From positions 80,584 through 144,583 of the forward strand of contig CABSIM010000001.1 in NCBI GenBank assembly GCA_902477765.1: a DNA stretch of 64,000 bases, in the 5' to 3' direction. The notes below the pieces were generated by a model that was given only the letters and a program-made list of their open reading frames with translations, searched no databases and was not told the origin of the DNA. Shown piece by piece: positions 1 to 7,560 of this stretch. A program made the position numbers and the translations under genes. Source of the DNA: an uncultured Clostridiaceae bacterium (GTDB lineage: Bacteria; Bacillota; Clostridia; Lachnospirales; Lachnospiraceae). The first letter of the stretch is position 1, and each line of letters starts with the position of its first letter.

Positions 1-531
1 GTGGAGCCTGGATCCGGTCCGTCCCTGGTGTTTGTGACACTGCCCAACGTATTCAACCACATGGCCGGAGGACAGCTCTGGGGAAGCCTGTTTTTCCTGT
101 TCATGTCCTTTGCGGCTTTTTCCACGGTTATTGCCGTGTTCCAGAATATTATTTCCTTTGCCACAGACCTGACCGGATGTACCGTAAAAAAGGCGGTGGC
201 AGTGAATATGATCGCCATTACAGTCCTTTCCATTCCCTGTGTCCTGGGCTTTAATGTCTGGTCTTCCTTCCAGCCGCTGGGCGCGGGAAGCACCATTCAG
301 GACCTGGAAGATTTTATCGTCAGCAACAATCTGCTGCCTCTGGGCAGTATGGTTTATCTGCTGTTCTGCACCAGAAAGTGCGGATGGGGATATGAGAACT
401 TCCTCCGGGAAGCCAATGCCGGAGAGGGAATCCGGTTCCCCGGAAAGGTGCGCTTTTATGTGTCCTATATTCTTCCTGTCATTGTATTTGCCATTTTCCT
501 TCAGGGATACTGGTCAAAATTCGCAGGGTGA
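1..531 (+). CDS. Sodium-dependent transporter (NSS family), C-terminal part
   Basis: This is the 3' end of an inner-membrane Na+-coupled symporter of the neurotransmitter:sodium symporter (SNF) family, probably taking up an amino acid; the substrate cannot be read from this part. The visible 176 residues contain the segment LVFVTLPNVF followed by several hydrophobic spans (about 28-50, 66-84, 108-122 and 152-170), matching the last transmembrane helices of bacterial NSS proteins, which are usually about 440-500 residues long. The reading frame is open to base 1, so the gene is cut by the window edge and the GTG at base 1 should not be taken as its start. A strong hairpin terminator follows directly. 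Family assignment is by sequence pattern. Confidence 0.85.
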   Translation: MEPGSGPSLVFVTLPNVFNHMAGGQLWGSLFFLFMSFAAFSTVIAVFQNIISFATDLTGCTVKKAVAVNMIAITVLSIPCVLGFNVWSSFQPLGAGSTIQDLEDFIVSNNLLPLGSMVYLLFCTRKCGWGYENFLREANAGEGIRFPGKVRFYVSYILPVIVFAIFLQGYWSKFAG

Positions 532-539
532 TGAAACGA

Positions 540-581
540 TGCCTGCAGGTTCACGCTTCGCCGGAGCCTGCAGGCATTTTT
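540..581 (+). terminator. Rho-independent terminator of the NSS transporter gene
   Basis: A perfect 10-bp stem (TGCCTGCAGG at 540-549, CCTGCAGGCA at 567-576) is followed by TTTTT at 577-581. It begins 9 bases after the transporter stop codon, in the expected place and orientation. Confidence 0.85.
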
Positions 582-672
582 GGATACGGGTGAACATGCC
601 GGGGAATCATGAAAAGATCCGGATGCCCCTGCGGCAGCCGGAAAACAGAAAAAGAAAACAGGAGAAGACAGA

Positions 673-1254
673 ATGACAGAAAGAGAGAAAATGCTTGCGG
701 GAGAACCCTATGACTGCGGGGATCCGGAACTTCTGGACCGGTGGCACAGGGCCAAGGATCTGGTCAGAGACTACAATCGGACGGATTCTTCCGACCTCCT
801 GACAAAGCAGAGGATTCTTAAGGAACTGCTTGGAGGAATGGGAGAACAGCTCTGGATCACGCCGCCGTTTTTTGTGGACTACGGCAGCCATATATATTTC
901 GGAAATCACTGTGAAGTCAATATGAACTGCACGTTTCTGGATGACAACGAAATCCGCATCGGCGATTATGTTCTGATTGCTCCCAATGTGCAGATTTACA
1001 CATCATTTCATCCGCTCACCGCAGAAGAACGGTTCGGCAGACAGAAAGGGGATGATGCTTTTGAATTCTGTGTGACCCGCACAGCTCCCGTAACGGTGGG
1101 GGATCATGTGTGGATCGGCGGCGGATCCATTCTTCTTCCGGGAGTTTCCATCGGAAAGGATACGGTCATCGGCGCCGGAAGTGTGGTCACCAGAGATATT
1201 CCTGATCATGTGATTGCCTGCGGCAATCCCTGCAGAGTCATACGGAAGAAGTAG
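673..1254 (+). CDS. Sugar O-acetyltransferase (maltose/galactoside acetyltransferase family)
   Basis: A 193-residue hexapeptide-repeat transferase of the Maa/LacA/NodL family, which moves an acetyl group from acetyl-CoA to a sugar hydroxyl in the cytoplasm. The N-terminal region (about 1-55) has the Maa-type helical domain beginning MTEREKMLAGEPY. The left-handed beta-helix runs from about 65 to 190, with repeats such as IRIGDYVLIAP and VTVGDHVWIGGG. The catalytic histidine is H113 in TSFHPL. Length is typical. AGGAG at about 660 supports the ATG at 673. It sits alone between a terminator and the copper module. The natural acceptor sugar is unknown. Confidence 0.88.
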   Translation: MTEREKMLAGEPYDCGDPELLDRWHRAKDLVRDYNRTDSSDLLTKQRILKELLGGMGEQLWITPPFFVDYGSHIYFGNHCEVNMNCTFLDDNEIRIGDYVLIAPNVQIYTSFHPLTAEERFGRQKGDDAFEFCVTRTAPVTVGDHVWIGGGSILLPGVSIGKDTVIGAGSVVTRDIPDHVIACGNPCRVIRKK

Positions 1255-1283
1255 ACAACAGACAGGAAACATCAGAATTAGTC

Positions 1284-1311
1284 TTGACAAACCAGCCCGT
1301 TGTGCTATTAT
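1284..1311 (+). promoter_or_regulatory. Promoter of the copper-export module
   Basis: A consensus -35 TTGACA (1284-1289) and a -10 TATTAT (1306-1311) are 16 bp apart. The -10 is extended (TGC directly before it at 1303-1305). It lies 40 bases before the copA start and abuts the CsoR-like operator. Confidence 0.8.
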
Positions 1312-1316
1312 ATAGA

Positions 1317-1335
1317 TATACCCGGTATGGGTATA
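1317..1335 (+). promoter_or_regulatory. CsoR-type operator overlapping the copA transcription start
   Basis: A perfect 7-bp inverted repeat, TATACCC (1317-1323) and GGGTATA (1329-1335), has a 5-base spacer. It lies just downstream of the -10 element where a repressor would block initiation. The ATACCC-N5-GGGTAT form fits known Firmicutes CsoR operators, and a CsoR-family gene is encoded two genes on. Binding itself is inferred. Confidence 0.75.
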
Positions 1336-1350
1336 GAAAGGAAAACGGGC

Positions 1351-3615
1351 ATGAAGACAGAAGTTTATAATATTGAAGGAATGTCCTGTGCCGCGTGTTC
1401 CAGTGCTGTGGAACGCGTGACCGGGAAACTGGCCGGAGTGGAGCAGAGCAGCGTAAATCTGACCACAGCAAAAATGACCATCACCTATGATGAAACCCAG
1501 GTAACGCCGGAACAGATCATGGAAAAAGTCGAAAGAGCCGGATTCAGGGCGTTTCCTGCACCGGAAGACAGGGATATCAGGGCGGAGGAAGAGGAATTTT
1601 ATGCGAAACAGGAAGAGAATCTGCAGATCAGTTTCCGCCGGCTGATTACCGCCATCTGTTTTGCCGTTCCTCTTCTTTATATCGCAATGGGTCATATGGT
1701 GCCGGGAGGACTGCCTCTGCCGGAGATCATTGACATGAACGGAAATCCTGTGGGATTTGCTCTGATTCAGCTGTTTCTGACGGTACCGGTGCTGATCTGC
1801 GGACGGAAATTCTATATCGGCGGCCTCAGAGCTCTTGCAAAGGGAAATCCCAACATGGATTCCCTTGTGGCGGTGGGAACGGGAAGTGCATTTCTGTACA
1901 GTCTGGTGATGACGGTCAGGGCCTTTTCCGATCCGATGGCCGCCCATCAGCTGTACTATGAGTCAGCTGCCGTGGTGGTCACTCTGGTGATGCTGGGAAA
2001 ATACATGGAAGGCCGCAGCAAGGGAAAGACATCAGAAGCCATCCGGAAGCTGATGGAACTGGCACCGGATACGGCGATTCTTGTGGAAAACGGAGACGAA
2101 CGGGAGGTGGCAGCCGAGACCGTCGCTGTGGGACAGCATATCCGCATCAAACCGGGCAGCCGGATCCCTCTGGACAGTATTGTTGTCAGCGGCAGCAGCA
2201 GCGTGGATGAGTCCATGCTCACAGGGGAAAGCATTCCTGTGGAAAAGGAACCGGGGGACGAACTCATCGGAGGAAGTGTCAATTACAACGGTGCCATGGA
2301 AGTACGGGTGACCCGGGTGGGAAAAGATACGACACTTTCCAAAATCGTCAGGATGATGGAGGATGCCCAGGGAAAAAAGGCCCCCATCTCAAAACTGGCA
2401 GACCGGGTGGCCGGATATTTTGTGCCTGCGGTCATGGCAATTGCCGCGGTATCCGCTTTCTTATGGGCTGCTGCAGGCGGAGAGGATCTTTCTTTTGTAC
2501 TGACGATTTTCGTATCCGTTCTTGTGATCGCATGCCCCTGTGCCCTGGGTCTTGCAACGCCTACGGCCATCATGGTGGGAACCGGTGTGGGAGCCAGCCA
2601 CGGGATTCTGGTAAAAAGCGGGGAAGCCCTGGAAATCGGACATAAGGTGGATACCGTGGTGCTGGACAAAACGGGAACCATCACGGAAGGAAAACCCAGG
2701 GTCACTGATCTCCGTACCATGAACGGGATCGATGAGAGGGAACTTCTGAAACTGGCCGCCAGCTGTGAACAGGTGTCACAGCATCCTCTGGCAGATGCGG
2801 TGGTGGCATATGCAAAAGAACAGGGCATTGTGCTTTGTGAGGCGCCCACCCGCCAGTTCGAAAATTTCAGCGGAAAAGGCATCCGGGCAGTCCTGGACGG
2901 CAGGGAAATTCTCATCGGAAACAGGAAGCTTCTGGAGCAGCAGGGGCTGGGAGACCGTTTTGCGGACATGGAAGAATACGCGGACCGCATGGCCGGAGAG
3001 GGGAAGACCCCGATGTTTGTGACTGTGAACAAAACGGCTGCCGGCATCATCGGAGTGGCGGATACCATAAAAGAGACCAGCGTACATGCGGTGGATACCC
3101 TGAAGGAAATGGGACTTACTGTTTATATGCTGACAGGAGACAACAGAAAAACAGCGGAGTACATCAGCCGCCAGGCTCATATTGACCATGTGATTTCCGA
3201 TGTGCTTCCCACAGACAAGATGAACATCGTAAAGGACTTGCAGCAGCAGGGAAAAACCGTTATGATGGTGGGAGACGGAATCAATGATGCGCCGGCGCTG
3301 GTGCAGGCGGATCTGGGAGCGGCCATCGGATCCGGAAGTGATATCGCTCTGGAGTCCGGAAACATGGTGCTGATGAAATCCGATCTGATGGATGTCTGCC
3401 GGGCAATCCGACTGAGCCGTGCAACCATACGGAATATCCGGCAGAATCTGTTCTGGGCCTTTTTCTACAATTCTCTGGGAATTCCGGTGGCAGCAGGCGT
3501 GCTTCATCTGTTCGGAGGTCCGCTTTTAAGTCCGATGATCGGAGGATTTGCCATGTCCCTGAGTTCCGTATGCGTTGTGGGAAATGCCCTGAGACTGAAA
3601 AAACTGAAACTTTAA
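1351..3615 (+). CDS. copA: Copper-exporting P1B-type ATPase
   Basis: An inner-membrane ATPase that pumps Cu(I) out of the cell. The 754-residue protein has one N-terminal heavy-metal domain (GMSCAAC, metal cysteines C13 and C16), then transmembrane helices, the actuator motif (TGES), the metal-site motif CPC (C395-P-C397), the phosphorylated aspartate D439 in DKTGT, an SQHPLAD motif, and GDGINDAP at 641-648. All catalytic landmarks are present and length is normal for a single-HMA CopA. The ATG at 1351 is preferred over an upstream in-frame ATG at 1300, because AAAGGA lies 11 bases before it and the upstream ATG would fall inside the promoter and operator. It heads a copA-csoR-copZ operon, probably de-repressed by copper through CsoR. 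Confidence 0.93.
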   Translation: MKTEVYNIEGMSCAACSSAVERVTGKLAGVEQSSVNLTTAKMTITYDETQVTPEQIMEKVERAGFRAFPAPEDRDIRAEEEEFYAKQEENLQISFRRLITAICFAVPLLYIAMGHMVPGGLPLPEIIDMNGNPVGFALIQLFLTVPVLICGRKFYIGGLRALAKGNPNMDSLVAVGTGSAFLYSLVMTVRAFSDPMAAHQLYYESAAVVVTLVMLGKYMEGRSKGKTSEAIRKLMELAPDTAILVENGDEREVAAETVAVGQHIRIKPGSRIPLDSIVVSGSSSVDESMLTGESIPVEKEPGDELIGGSVNYNGAMEVRVTRVGKDTTLSKIVRMMEDAQGKKAPISKLADRVAGYFVPAVMAIAAVSAFLWAAAGGEDLSFVLTIFVSVLVIACPCALGLATPTAIMVGTGVGASHGILVKSGEALEIGHKVDTVVLDKTGTITEGKPRVTDLRTMNGIDERELLKLAASCEQVSQHPLADAVVAYAKEQGIVLCEAPTRQFENFSGKGIRAVLDGREILIGNRKLLEQQGLGDRFADMEEYADRMAGEGKTPMFVTVNKTAAGIIGVADTIKETSVHAVDTLKEMGLTVYMLTGDNRKTAEYISRQAHIDHVISDVLPTDKMNIVKDLQQQGKTVMMVGDGINDAPALVQADLGAAIGSGSDIALESGNMVLMKSDLMDVCRAIRLSRATIRNIRQNLFWAFFYNSLGIPVAAGVLHLFGGPLLSPMIGGFAMSLSSVCVVGNALRLKKLKL

Positions 3616-3652
3616 AAAGAAGCCCTCTTGGGCAGCGGAAGGAGGGACTGTT

Positions 3653-3970
3653 TTGGGAGAAGAAGAAAAAGAGACGGTGCCGGAGACCTGCGGATGCCGG
3701 CATAAACACCGGGAGCCCCAGGAAGAAAAGGAACTGATCCGCCGGCTGAACCGGATTGAAGGACAGATCCGCGGAATCCGTTCCATGGTGCAGGATGAAC
3801 GGTACTGTACGGACATTCTGATTCAGGTGTCAGCCGTTCAGTCAGCGCTCAACGGATTCTGCAAGCTTCTTTTATCCAATCACATCAAAACATGTGTGGT
3901 GGAGGAAATCCGCAGAGGGAACGAAGATGCCGTGGATGAACTCTGTGAAACCATCAAGAAAATGATGTAG
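3653..3970 (+). CDS. csoR: CsoR-family copper-sensing transcriptional repressor
   Basis: A 105-residue all-helical metal-sensing repressor (DUF156/CsoR-RcnR family). The Cu(I) ligand set of CsoR is visible as C52, H77 and C81 (HxxxC in NHIKTC). The RRLNRIEGQIRGI stretch (about 30-42) is the DNA-contact helix typical of the family. Translation begins at TTG 3653, since GGAGG at 3641-3645 lies 7 bases before it and no ATG is suitably placed. The N-terminal 25 residues are His/Cys rich (CGCRHKH), which may add metal affinity. It lies 37 bases after copA and is probably autoregulated through the operator upstream of copA. Confidence 0.9.
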   Translation: MGEEEKETVPETCGCRHKHREPQEEKELIRRLNRIEGQIRGIRSMVQDERYCTDILIQVSAVQSALNGFCKLLLSNHIKTCVVEEIRRGNEDAVDELCETIKKMM

Positions 3971-4005
3971 GAACAAGATTCATGATAAGACAGGAGGAAA
4001 TTCAT

Positions 4006-4200
4006 ATGAAAACGTATAAATGCGAGGAAATGATGTGCAACGGATGCGTGGCCAGAATCGACAGAGCTCTGACGGCAGCATCCATCGGACATACCGTGGA
4101 TCTTGACACCAAAACCGTTGCCGTGGAAGGCGGTGCGGAGTGTGAAAAAAAAGCGGTTGAGATCCTGGACGATCTGGGATTCACGGCTGTGGAGCAGTAA
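4006..4200 (+). CDS. copZ: Copper chaperone / heavy-metal-associated domain protein (CopZ-like)
   Basis: A 64-residue single HMA (ferredoxin-like fold) domain that would hand Cu(I) to CopA. The metal-binding loop MMCNGC (CxxC) lies near the N-terminus, but the residue before the first cysteine pair differs from the classic GMTCxxC. The ATG at 4006 is chosen because AGGAGG ends about 7 bases before it. An in-frame ATG at 3982 would place that ribosome site inside the coding region. It is the last gene of the copper operon, 35 bases after csoR, and is followed by a long hairpin. Confidence 0.82.
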   Translation: MKTYKCEEMMCNGCVARIDRALTAASIGHTVDLDTKTVAVEGGAECEKKAVEILDDLGFTAVEQ

Positions 4201-4218
4201 AGAGCAGGCCTGATTTCC

Positions 4219-4269
4219 CGCTGCTTCTGTCTTTCTGCCTCCGTTTTCTTTCCGGCAGAAAGACAGCGG
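4219..4269 (+). terminator. Long hairpin after copZ (possible terminator)
   Basis: CTGTCTTTCTGCC (4227-4239) pairs perfectly with GGCAGAAAGACAG (4254-4266), extended by CCGCTG/CAGCGG-type outer pairing. No T-tract follows, so intrinsic termination is uncertain. It could also stabilise the mRNA 3' end. Confidence 0.45.
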
Positions 4270-4342
4270 CCGTGGGGGCCTGATCCGGAAACGATGGCCG
4301 GGAAAATTTACTAAATTGTGGATATAAATTTGAAAAATAGCA

Positions 4343-4371
4343 TTGACATTTCCGGTTTTTTATATTATACT
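4343..4371 (+). promoter_or_regulatory. Promoter of the tRNA cluster
   Basis: TTGACA (4343-4348) and TATACT (4366-4371) are separated by 17 bp. The predicted start lies a few bases upstream of tRNA-Pro at 4384, as expected for a strong stable-RNA promoter. Confidence 0.85.
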
Positions 4372-4383
4372 ACCAAACGTAAT

Positions 4384-4457
4384 CGAGGCGTGGCTCAGTT
4401 TGGTAGAGCGCTGCGTTCGGGACGCAGAGGTCGCAGGTTCGAATCCTGTCGCCTCGA
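4384..4457 (+). tRNA. tRNA-Pro (anticodon CGG)
   Basis: A cloverleaf is visible. The acceptor CGAGGCG pairs with CGCCTCG, the discriminator is A, the D-arm is TGGCTCAG, the anticodon loop is TTCGGGA giving CGG, and the T-loop is GGTTCGAATCC. It is 74 nt long with no encoded CCA. First of three tRNAs on one transcript. Confidence 0.95.
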
Positions 4458-4466
4458 TGTCTATGA

Positions 4467-4538
4467 GGCCTGTTGGTCAAGCGGTCAAGACGACGCCCTC
4501 TCACGGCGTAAACCCGGGTTCGATTCCCGGACAGGTCA
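4467..4538 (+). tRNA. tRNA-Glu (anticodon CTC)
   Basis: The acceptor GGCCTGT (4467-4473) pairs with ACAGGTC (4531-4537) with one G-U pair, followed by discriminator A. The anticodon stem ACGCC/GGCGT encloses CTCTCAC, giving anticodon CTC. The T-arm is CCGGGTTCGATTCCCGG. It is 72 nt long with no encoded CCA. Confidence 0.93.
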
Positions 4539-4582
4539 TGTGCTGCTGCAAGTGGTATGCAGCAGCATTTTCAATTTCATAT

Positions 4583-4655
4583 GCCGAAATAGCTCAGTCG
4601 GTAGAGCAGCTGATTCGTAATCAGCAGGTCGCGTGTTCGAGTCACGTTTTCGGCT
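4583..4655 (+). tRNA. tRNA-Thr (anticodon CGT)
   Basis: The acceptor GCCGAAA pairs with TTTCGGC, with discriminator T. The anticodon stem GCTGA/TCAGC encloses TTCGTAA, giving CGT. The T-arm GTGTTCGAGTCAC is present. It is 73 nt long with no encoded CCA. Last tRNA of the cluster, followed by a terminator. Confidence 0.94.
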
Positions 4656-4664
4656 GAAAGAAAG

Positions 4665-4697
4665 ACGGTCAGAACCGGAATGGTTCTGACCGTTTTT
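4665..4697 (+). terminator. Terminator of the tRNA cluster
   Basis: A perfect 12-bp stem (ACGGTCAGAACC at 4665-4676, GGTTCTGACCGT at 4682-4693) is followed by a run of T to 4697. It lies 9 bases after tRNA-Thr. Confidence 0.92.
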
Positions 4698-4750
4698 GTC
4701 TTGTCGGCCGGTTTTCCGGCAGCGGGAGAAAGCCGGAATCCGGGCAGGAA

Positions 4751-6112
4751 TTATCGGCAGAAATCCAGAGTTATGGTGCCGTCTTCTCTGTAGATGACGG
4801 CTTCCTTATCCATGGAAAGTCTGTCGATGGCCGCCAGATATTCTTCTTTTGAACGGAAACGCGGCCGGCTTTCCGCGATGACCTTTCCGGCCAGCGCAGC
4901 GTCATCAGAAAGCAGGCGTACGGCGGTCATGGCAAGACACTGTGCCGGATACAGGCAGGCCAGGGTCCTGTCAGCAATGAAATAATCGTTTCCGTGGGCA
5001 GAACCCGTGGAACCGCTGGCAGTGGGATGAATGGCGGGCATGATGGAAGATACGTCTCCCATGTCCGTGCTCCCGGTGCTCCAGCCGGCATTTGTTTTTA
5101 CGGTGCCGGGACCGGAGATGGATTCCATTACCTCAGTCATGATGGCTGCCAGATTTCTGTCATTGTTGAGCGGAAGATGTCCTGGACGGTCGCTTAATTC
5201 CAGCTCTGCTCCGATGGATGCGGCAGCACCTGCCAGAGCCTGGTTGATCTTTCTGTTATAACCGTAGATGGCTTCATAGGAGGCTCCTCTGGCCTGGGAT
5301 TCCAGTCTGGCGGTTTCCGGAATGGCGTTGACGGCCTGGCCTGCGGATGTGATGATGGGATGGAAGCGGATGTGGAGATCATCGGCAAAGGTCTCGCGCA
5401 GGGCATTGGCTGCGGTAATGCCGCAGTTGGCGGCATAGAGGGCATTGACGCCTTTTTCCGGGGCACCTCCTGCATGGGCGGAAACTCCCCTGTATGTAAT
5501 GTTTTTGATGACGCATCCGTTGTTTCCCGTGCCGATGGAGAGGGATTTTCCGTCCGGGAGATTTCCGGCATGAATCATCATTGCCATATCCACGCCGTCA
5601 AAATAACCTCGGTATATGAATTCGATTTTTCCTCCCAGGTACCGGATGATTCCCTGCTTCCGGAGTTCCTCACGGAAGGCCAGTTCAATGAGTTCTTCGG
5701 CGGGTACTGACAGAAAGCGGATTGAGCCGCAGAGACCGTCGAGTGCACCAGGTTCTTTCAGTGCAGCGGCAACTCCCAGAAGAACTGCACTCTGGACATG
5801 GTGGCCGCACGCGTGGACTGCATGGGTTTCTGGGTCGGCATCCGGATGGCTGGCTACAATCAGGGAATCCAGTTCACCCAGTATGGCGATTTTGGGTCCG
5901 GGCTTTCCGGTATCCAGATCCGTGAAAAACCCGGGAATATTTCCTGCTTTTGTCAGGGTATATCCCAGGGCCTCAAATCCGGAAGCCAGATATTCGGAAG
6001 TGTTCCATTCACGGTAGCCGGTTTCCGGATGCTTCCAGATATGATCGGCAGTTTCATAAATCAGATCCTTCTGTTTTTCGACCATCTTCATGATCTGTTC
6101 CATTTTTTCCAC
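4751..6112 (-). CDS. M20-family amidohydrolase (AbgB-like)
   Basis: A 453-residue cytoplasmic zinc hydrolase of peptidase family M20, closest in pattern to the p-aminobenzoyl-glutamate hydrolase subunit AbgB. It would cleave an amide bond of an N-acyl amino acid or small peptide. Visible landmarks are GELDS (di-metal aspartate region), HACGHH, the catalytic glutamates in PAEE, and the dimerisation-domain segment with SAHAGGAPEKGVNA. GTG at 6112 is chosen because AAAGGAG lies 8 bases upstream on the minus strand. An in-frame ATG at 6196 would overlap the -10 element and lacks a ribosome site. It is a single-gene unit, and its substrate is not identifiable. Confidence 0.88.
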   Translation of the reverse strand: MEKMEQIMKMVEKQKDLIYETADHIWKHPETGYREWNTSEYLASGFEALGYTLTKAGNIPGFFTDLDTGKPGPKIAILGELDSLIVASHPDADPETHAVHACGHHVQSAVLLGVAAALKEPGALDGLCGSIRFLSVPAEELIELAFREELRKQGIIRYLGGKIEFIYRGYFDGVDMAMMIHAGNLPDGKSLSIGTGNNGCVIKNITYRGVSAHAGGAPEKGVNALYAANCGITAANALRETFADDLHIRFHPIITSAGQAVNAIPETARLESQARGASYEAIYGYNRKINQALAGAAASIGAELELSDRPGHLPLNNDRNLAAIMTEVMESISGPGTVKTNAGWSTGSTDMGDVSSIMPAIHPTASGSTGSAHGNDYFIADRTLACLYPAQCLAMTAVRLLSDDAALAGKVIAESRPRFRSKEEYLAAIDRLSMDKEAVIYREDGTITLDFCR

Positions 6113-6155
6113 CTGAAATTCTCCTTTCCTGATATGGCGGTTTGGTTCTGGTTCC

Positions 6156-6164
6156 ATTGTAGCA
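6156..6164 (-). promoter_or_regulatory. Extended -10 promoter element of the M20 hydrolase
   Basis: On the minus strand the sequence reads TGCTACAAT, an extended -10 (TGn + TACAAT), about 44 bases before the GTG start. No consensus -35 is visible, which is tolerated with extended -10 elements. Confidence 0.5.
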
Positions 6165-6282
6165 CGAAAAGACAGGAACGAGGATATTTTTTTCATGCAC
6201 GGGGAAAACTTCGGATTCTTTTACAAATTTCTTTTTTTATTTTTACGGATTTATTAGAAAAAAACCGGGAGCGGAAACCGCC

Positions 6283-6311
6283 TTGAATTTTCAGATGTCC
6301 TATGGTATCAT
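6283..6311 (+). promoter_or_regulatory. Candidate promoter of the DUF4340 lipoprotein gene
   Basis: TTGAAT (6283-6288) and TATCAT (6306-6311) are separated by 17 bp. This implies a leader of about 105 nt. A second TATAAT at 6378-6383 is closer to the gene but has no matching -35 at 16-18 bp. Confidence 0.5.
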
Positions 6312-6423
6312 AGAGCGGTCATGAAGGCGGACAGAAGTCCGGCAGACAGGATTCACAGAATAAACACAAACATGTTATATAATGTAGGAACCTGACAGAA
6401 TCTATAACGGAAGGAAGAATGAG

Positions 6424-7374
6424 ATGAGAAACATGAAAAAAATAGTATTTGCAGCACTGGCGATCATGACGGCAGCCGCTGTGGCGGGCTGTTCAGGCGG
6501 TTCTTCCGCACCCAACGTGGAACTTGCCACCGTGGCAGCTGCGGAACAGACGGTGGAAGACGACGGAACGGAAGCTGCCATTGAACTTCTGTCTCTGGAC
6601 AACCCCATTGATTTCAGCTACAGCTATTATGACACGGATCTTATTTTTGAATACAAGGATGGAAAATGGGTGGATTCCATGGTGGAGGGAACTCCCATTA
6701 ACCAGGAACTGATGAATTCCATGACAGAAAACTTTCTGCACCTGAAAGCCGTTTCCAAGGTGGAGAACCCGAAGACACTGGAAGAATACCACATGGATTA
6801 TCCCATGTATTCTCTTTATATTACAGACAGCCAGAAAGGCGGAGTCAGCATTCTGATCGGAGATCAGGATGAAAACGGAAACTATTATGCCACACTGGAT
6901 GAAGAGAATTTCTATATTCTGAAAAAGAGCACAGTGGAATCCCTGATTGTGGAGTTTGATGATCTGGTGGTCAAAGATACTCTGGACATTACCGTGGCAC
7001 CGGAGGATATCCACAAAGCATCTGTGACCGCAGGCGGAAAGACCACCACATACAAAAGCTCGGATACAGAGGCCATGACAAGAATTGCCAATGCCCTTTC
7101 AAATCTGAAGCCTGACCAGTATGCGGATTACTGTGCGTCGGAATCTGCACTTGCCAACTGTGAGCTGGATGAGGACTCCAGAATTACGTTTACCGCGGAA
7201 GCTGACATCAATGGAGAGACCAGAACCGTGACGGTGTATGTGGGCATCGGTGCGGACGCGGAAGGCAAATACCATTACGCACAGCTGGAAGGCTCCAATA
7301 TGATCTGCTACGTGGAAACTTCCCTGCTGGAGGAACTGCTGAACGGAGAAAGCCTTCTGGGCGAGGCAGAATAA
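6424..7374 (+). CDS. DUF4340-domain lipoprotein
   Basis: A 316-residue secreted lipoprotein of unknown role. The signal peptide ends in a lipobox (AVAGC, lipidated Cys about residue 23), so the protein should be anchored to the outer face of the membrane. The mature part is beta-rich and has the layout of DUF4340 proteins, with repeated units of the form 'EYKDGKWV' and a second half beginning near 190. AAGGAAG about 6 bases before ATG 6424 supports the start. The next gene encodes a diverged relative with the same layout, so the pair probably arose by tandem duplication. An intrinsic terminator lies between them, so they are probably not strictly co-transcribed. Confidence 0.75.
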   Translation: MRNMKKIVFAALAIMTAAAVAGCSGGSSAPNVELATVAAAEQTVEDDGTEAAIELLSLDNPIDFSYSYYDTDLIFEYKDGKWVDSMVEGTPINQELMNSMTENFLHLKAVSKVENPKTLEEYHMDYPMYSLYITDSQKGGVSILIGDQDENGNYYATLDEENFYILKKSTVESLIVEFDDLVVKDTLDITVAPEDIHKASVTAGGKTTTYKSSDTEAMTRIANALSNLKPDQYADYCASESALANCELDEDSRITFTAEADINGETRTVTVYVGIGADAEGKYHYAQLEGSNMICYVETSLLEELLNGESLLGEAE

Positions 7375-7386
7375 AATAAAATCATG

Positions 7387-7427
7387 AGGACAGAAACGGA
7401 ATTCAGATCCGGATCTGTCCTTTTTTT
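7387..7427 (+). terminator. Intrinsic terminator after the DUF4340 lipoprotein
   Basis: AGGACAGA (7387-7394) pairs with TCTGTCCT (7414-7421) and is followed by a run of T to 7427. An inner CAGATCCGGATCTG palindrome could also pair. Confidence 0.8.
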
Positions 7428-7560
7428 GCGTATACGGACAGGAGAAAGAAACCCTCATTTTATATAAAAATCAGAAAGCCGTCACCGTATGTTCATAATT
7501 AAGCGGTACAATTACTTTATACTGCCAGAAATACCGGCTCCGGAGGTGAGACAACAGAAA

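Larger units (their letters stand above)
6113..6423. other. 311-bp divergent intergenic region
   Basis: This region separates the minus-strand M20 hydrolase from the plus-strand DUF4340 lipoprotein. It holds the extended -10 of the hydrolase (6156-6164), a plus-strand promoter (6283-6311) and an additional TATAAT at 6378-6383 with no good -35. I see no gene, repeat or riboswitch-like structure in it. Confidence 0.7.

Noticed and set aside
4318..4657. Open frames of about 100 codons spanning the tRNA cluster.
   Set aside because: They are chance frames through three clear tRNA genes.
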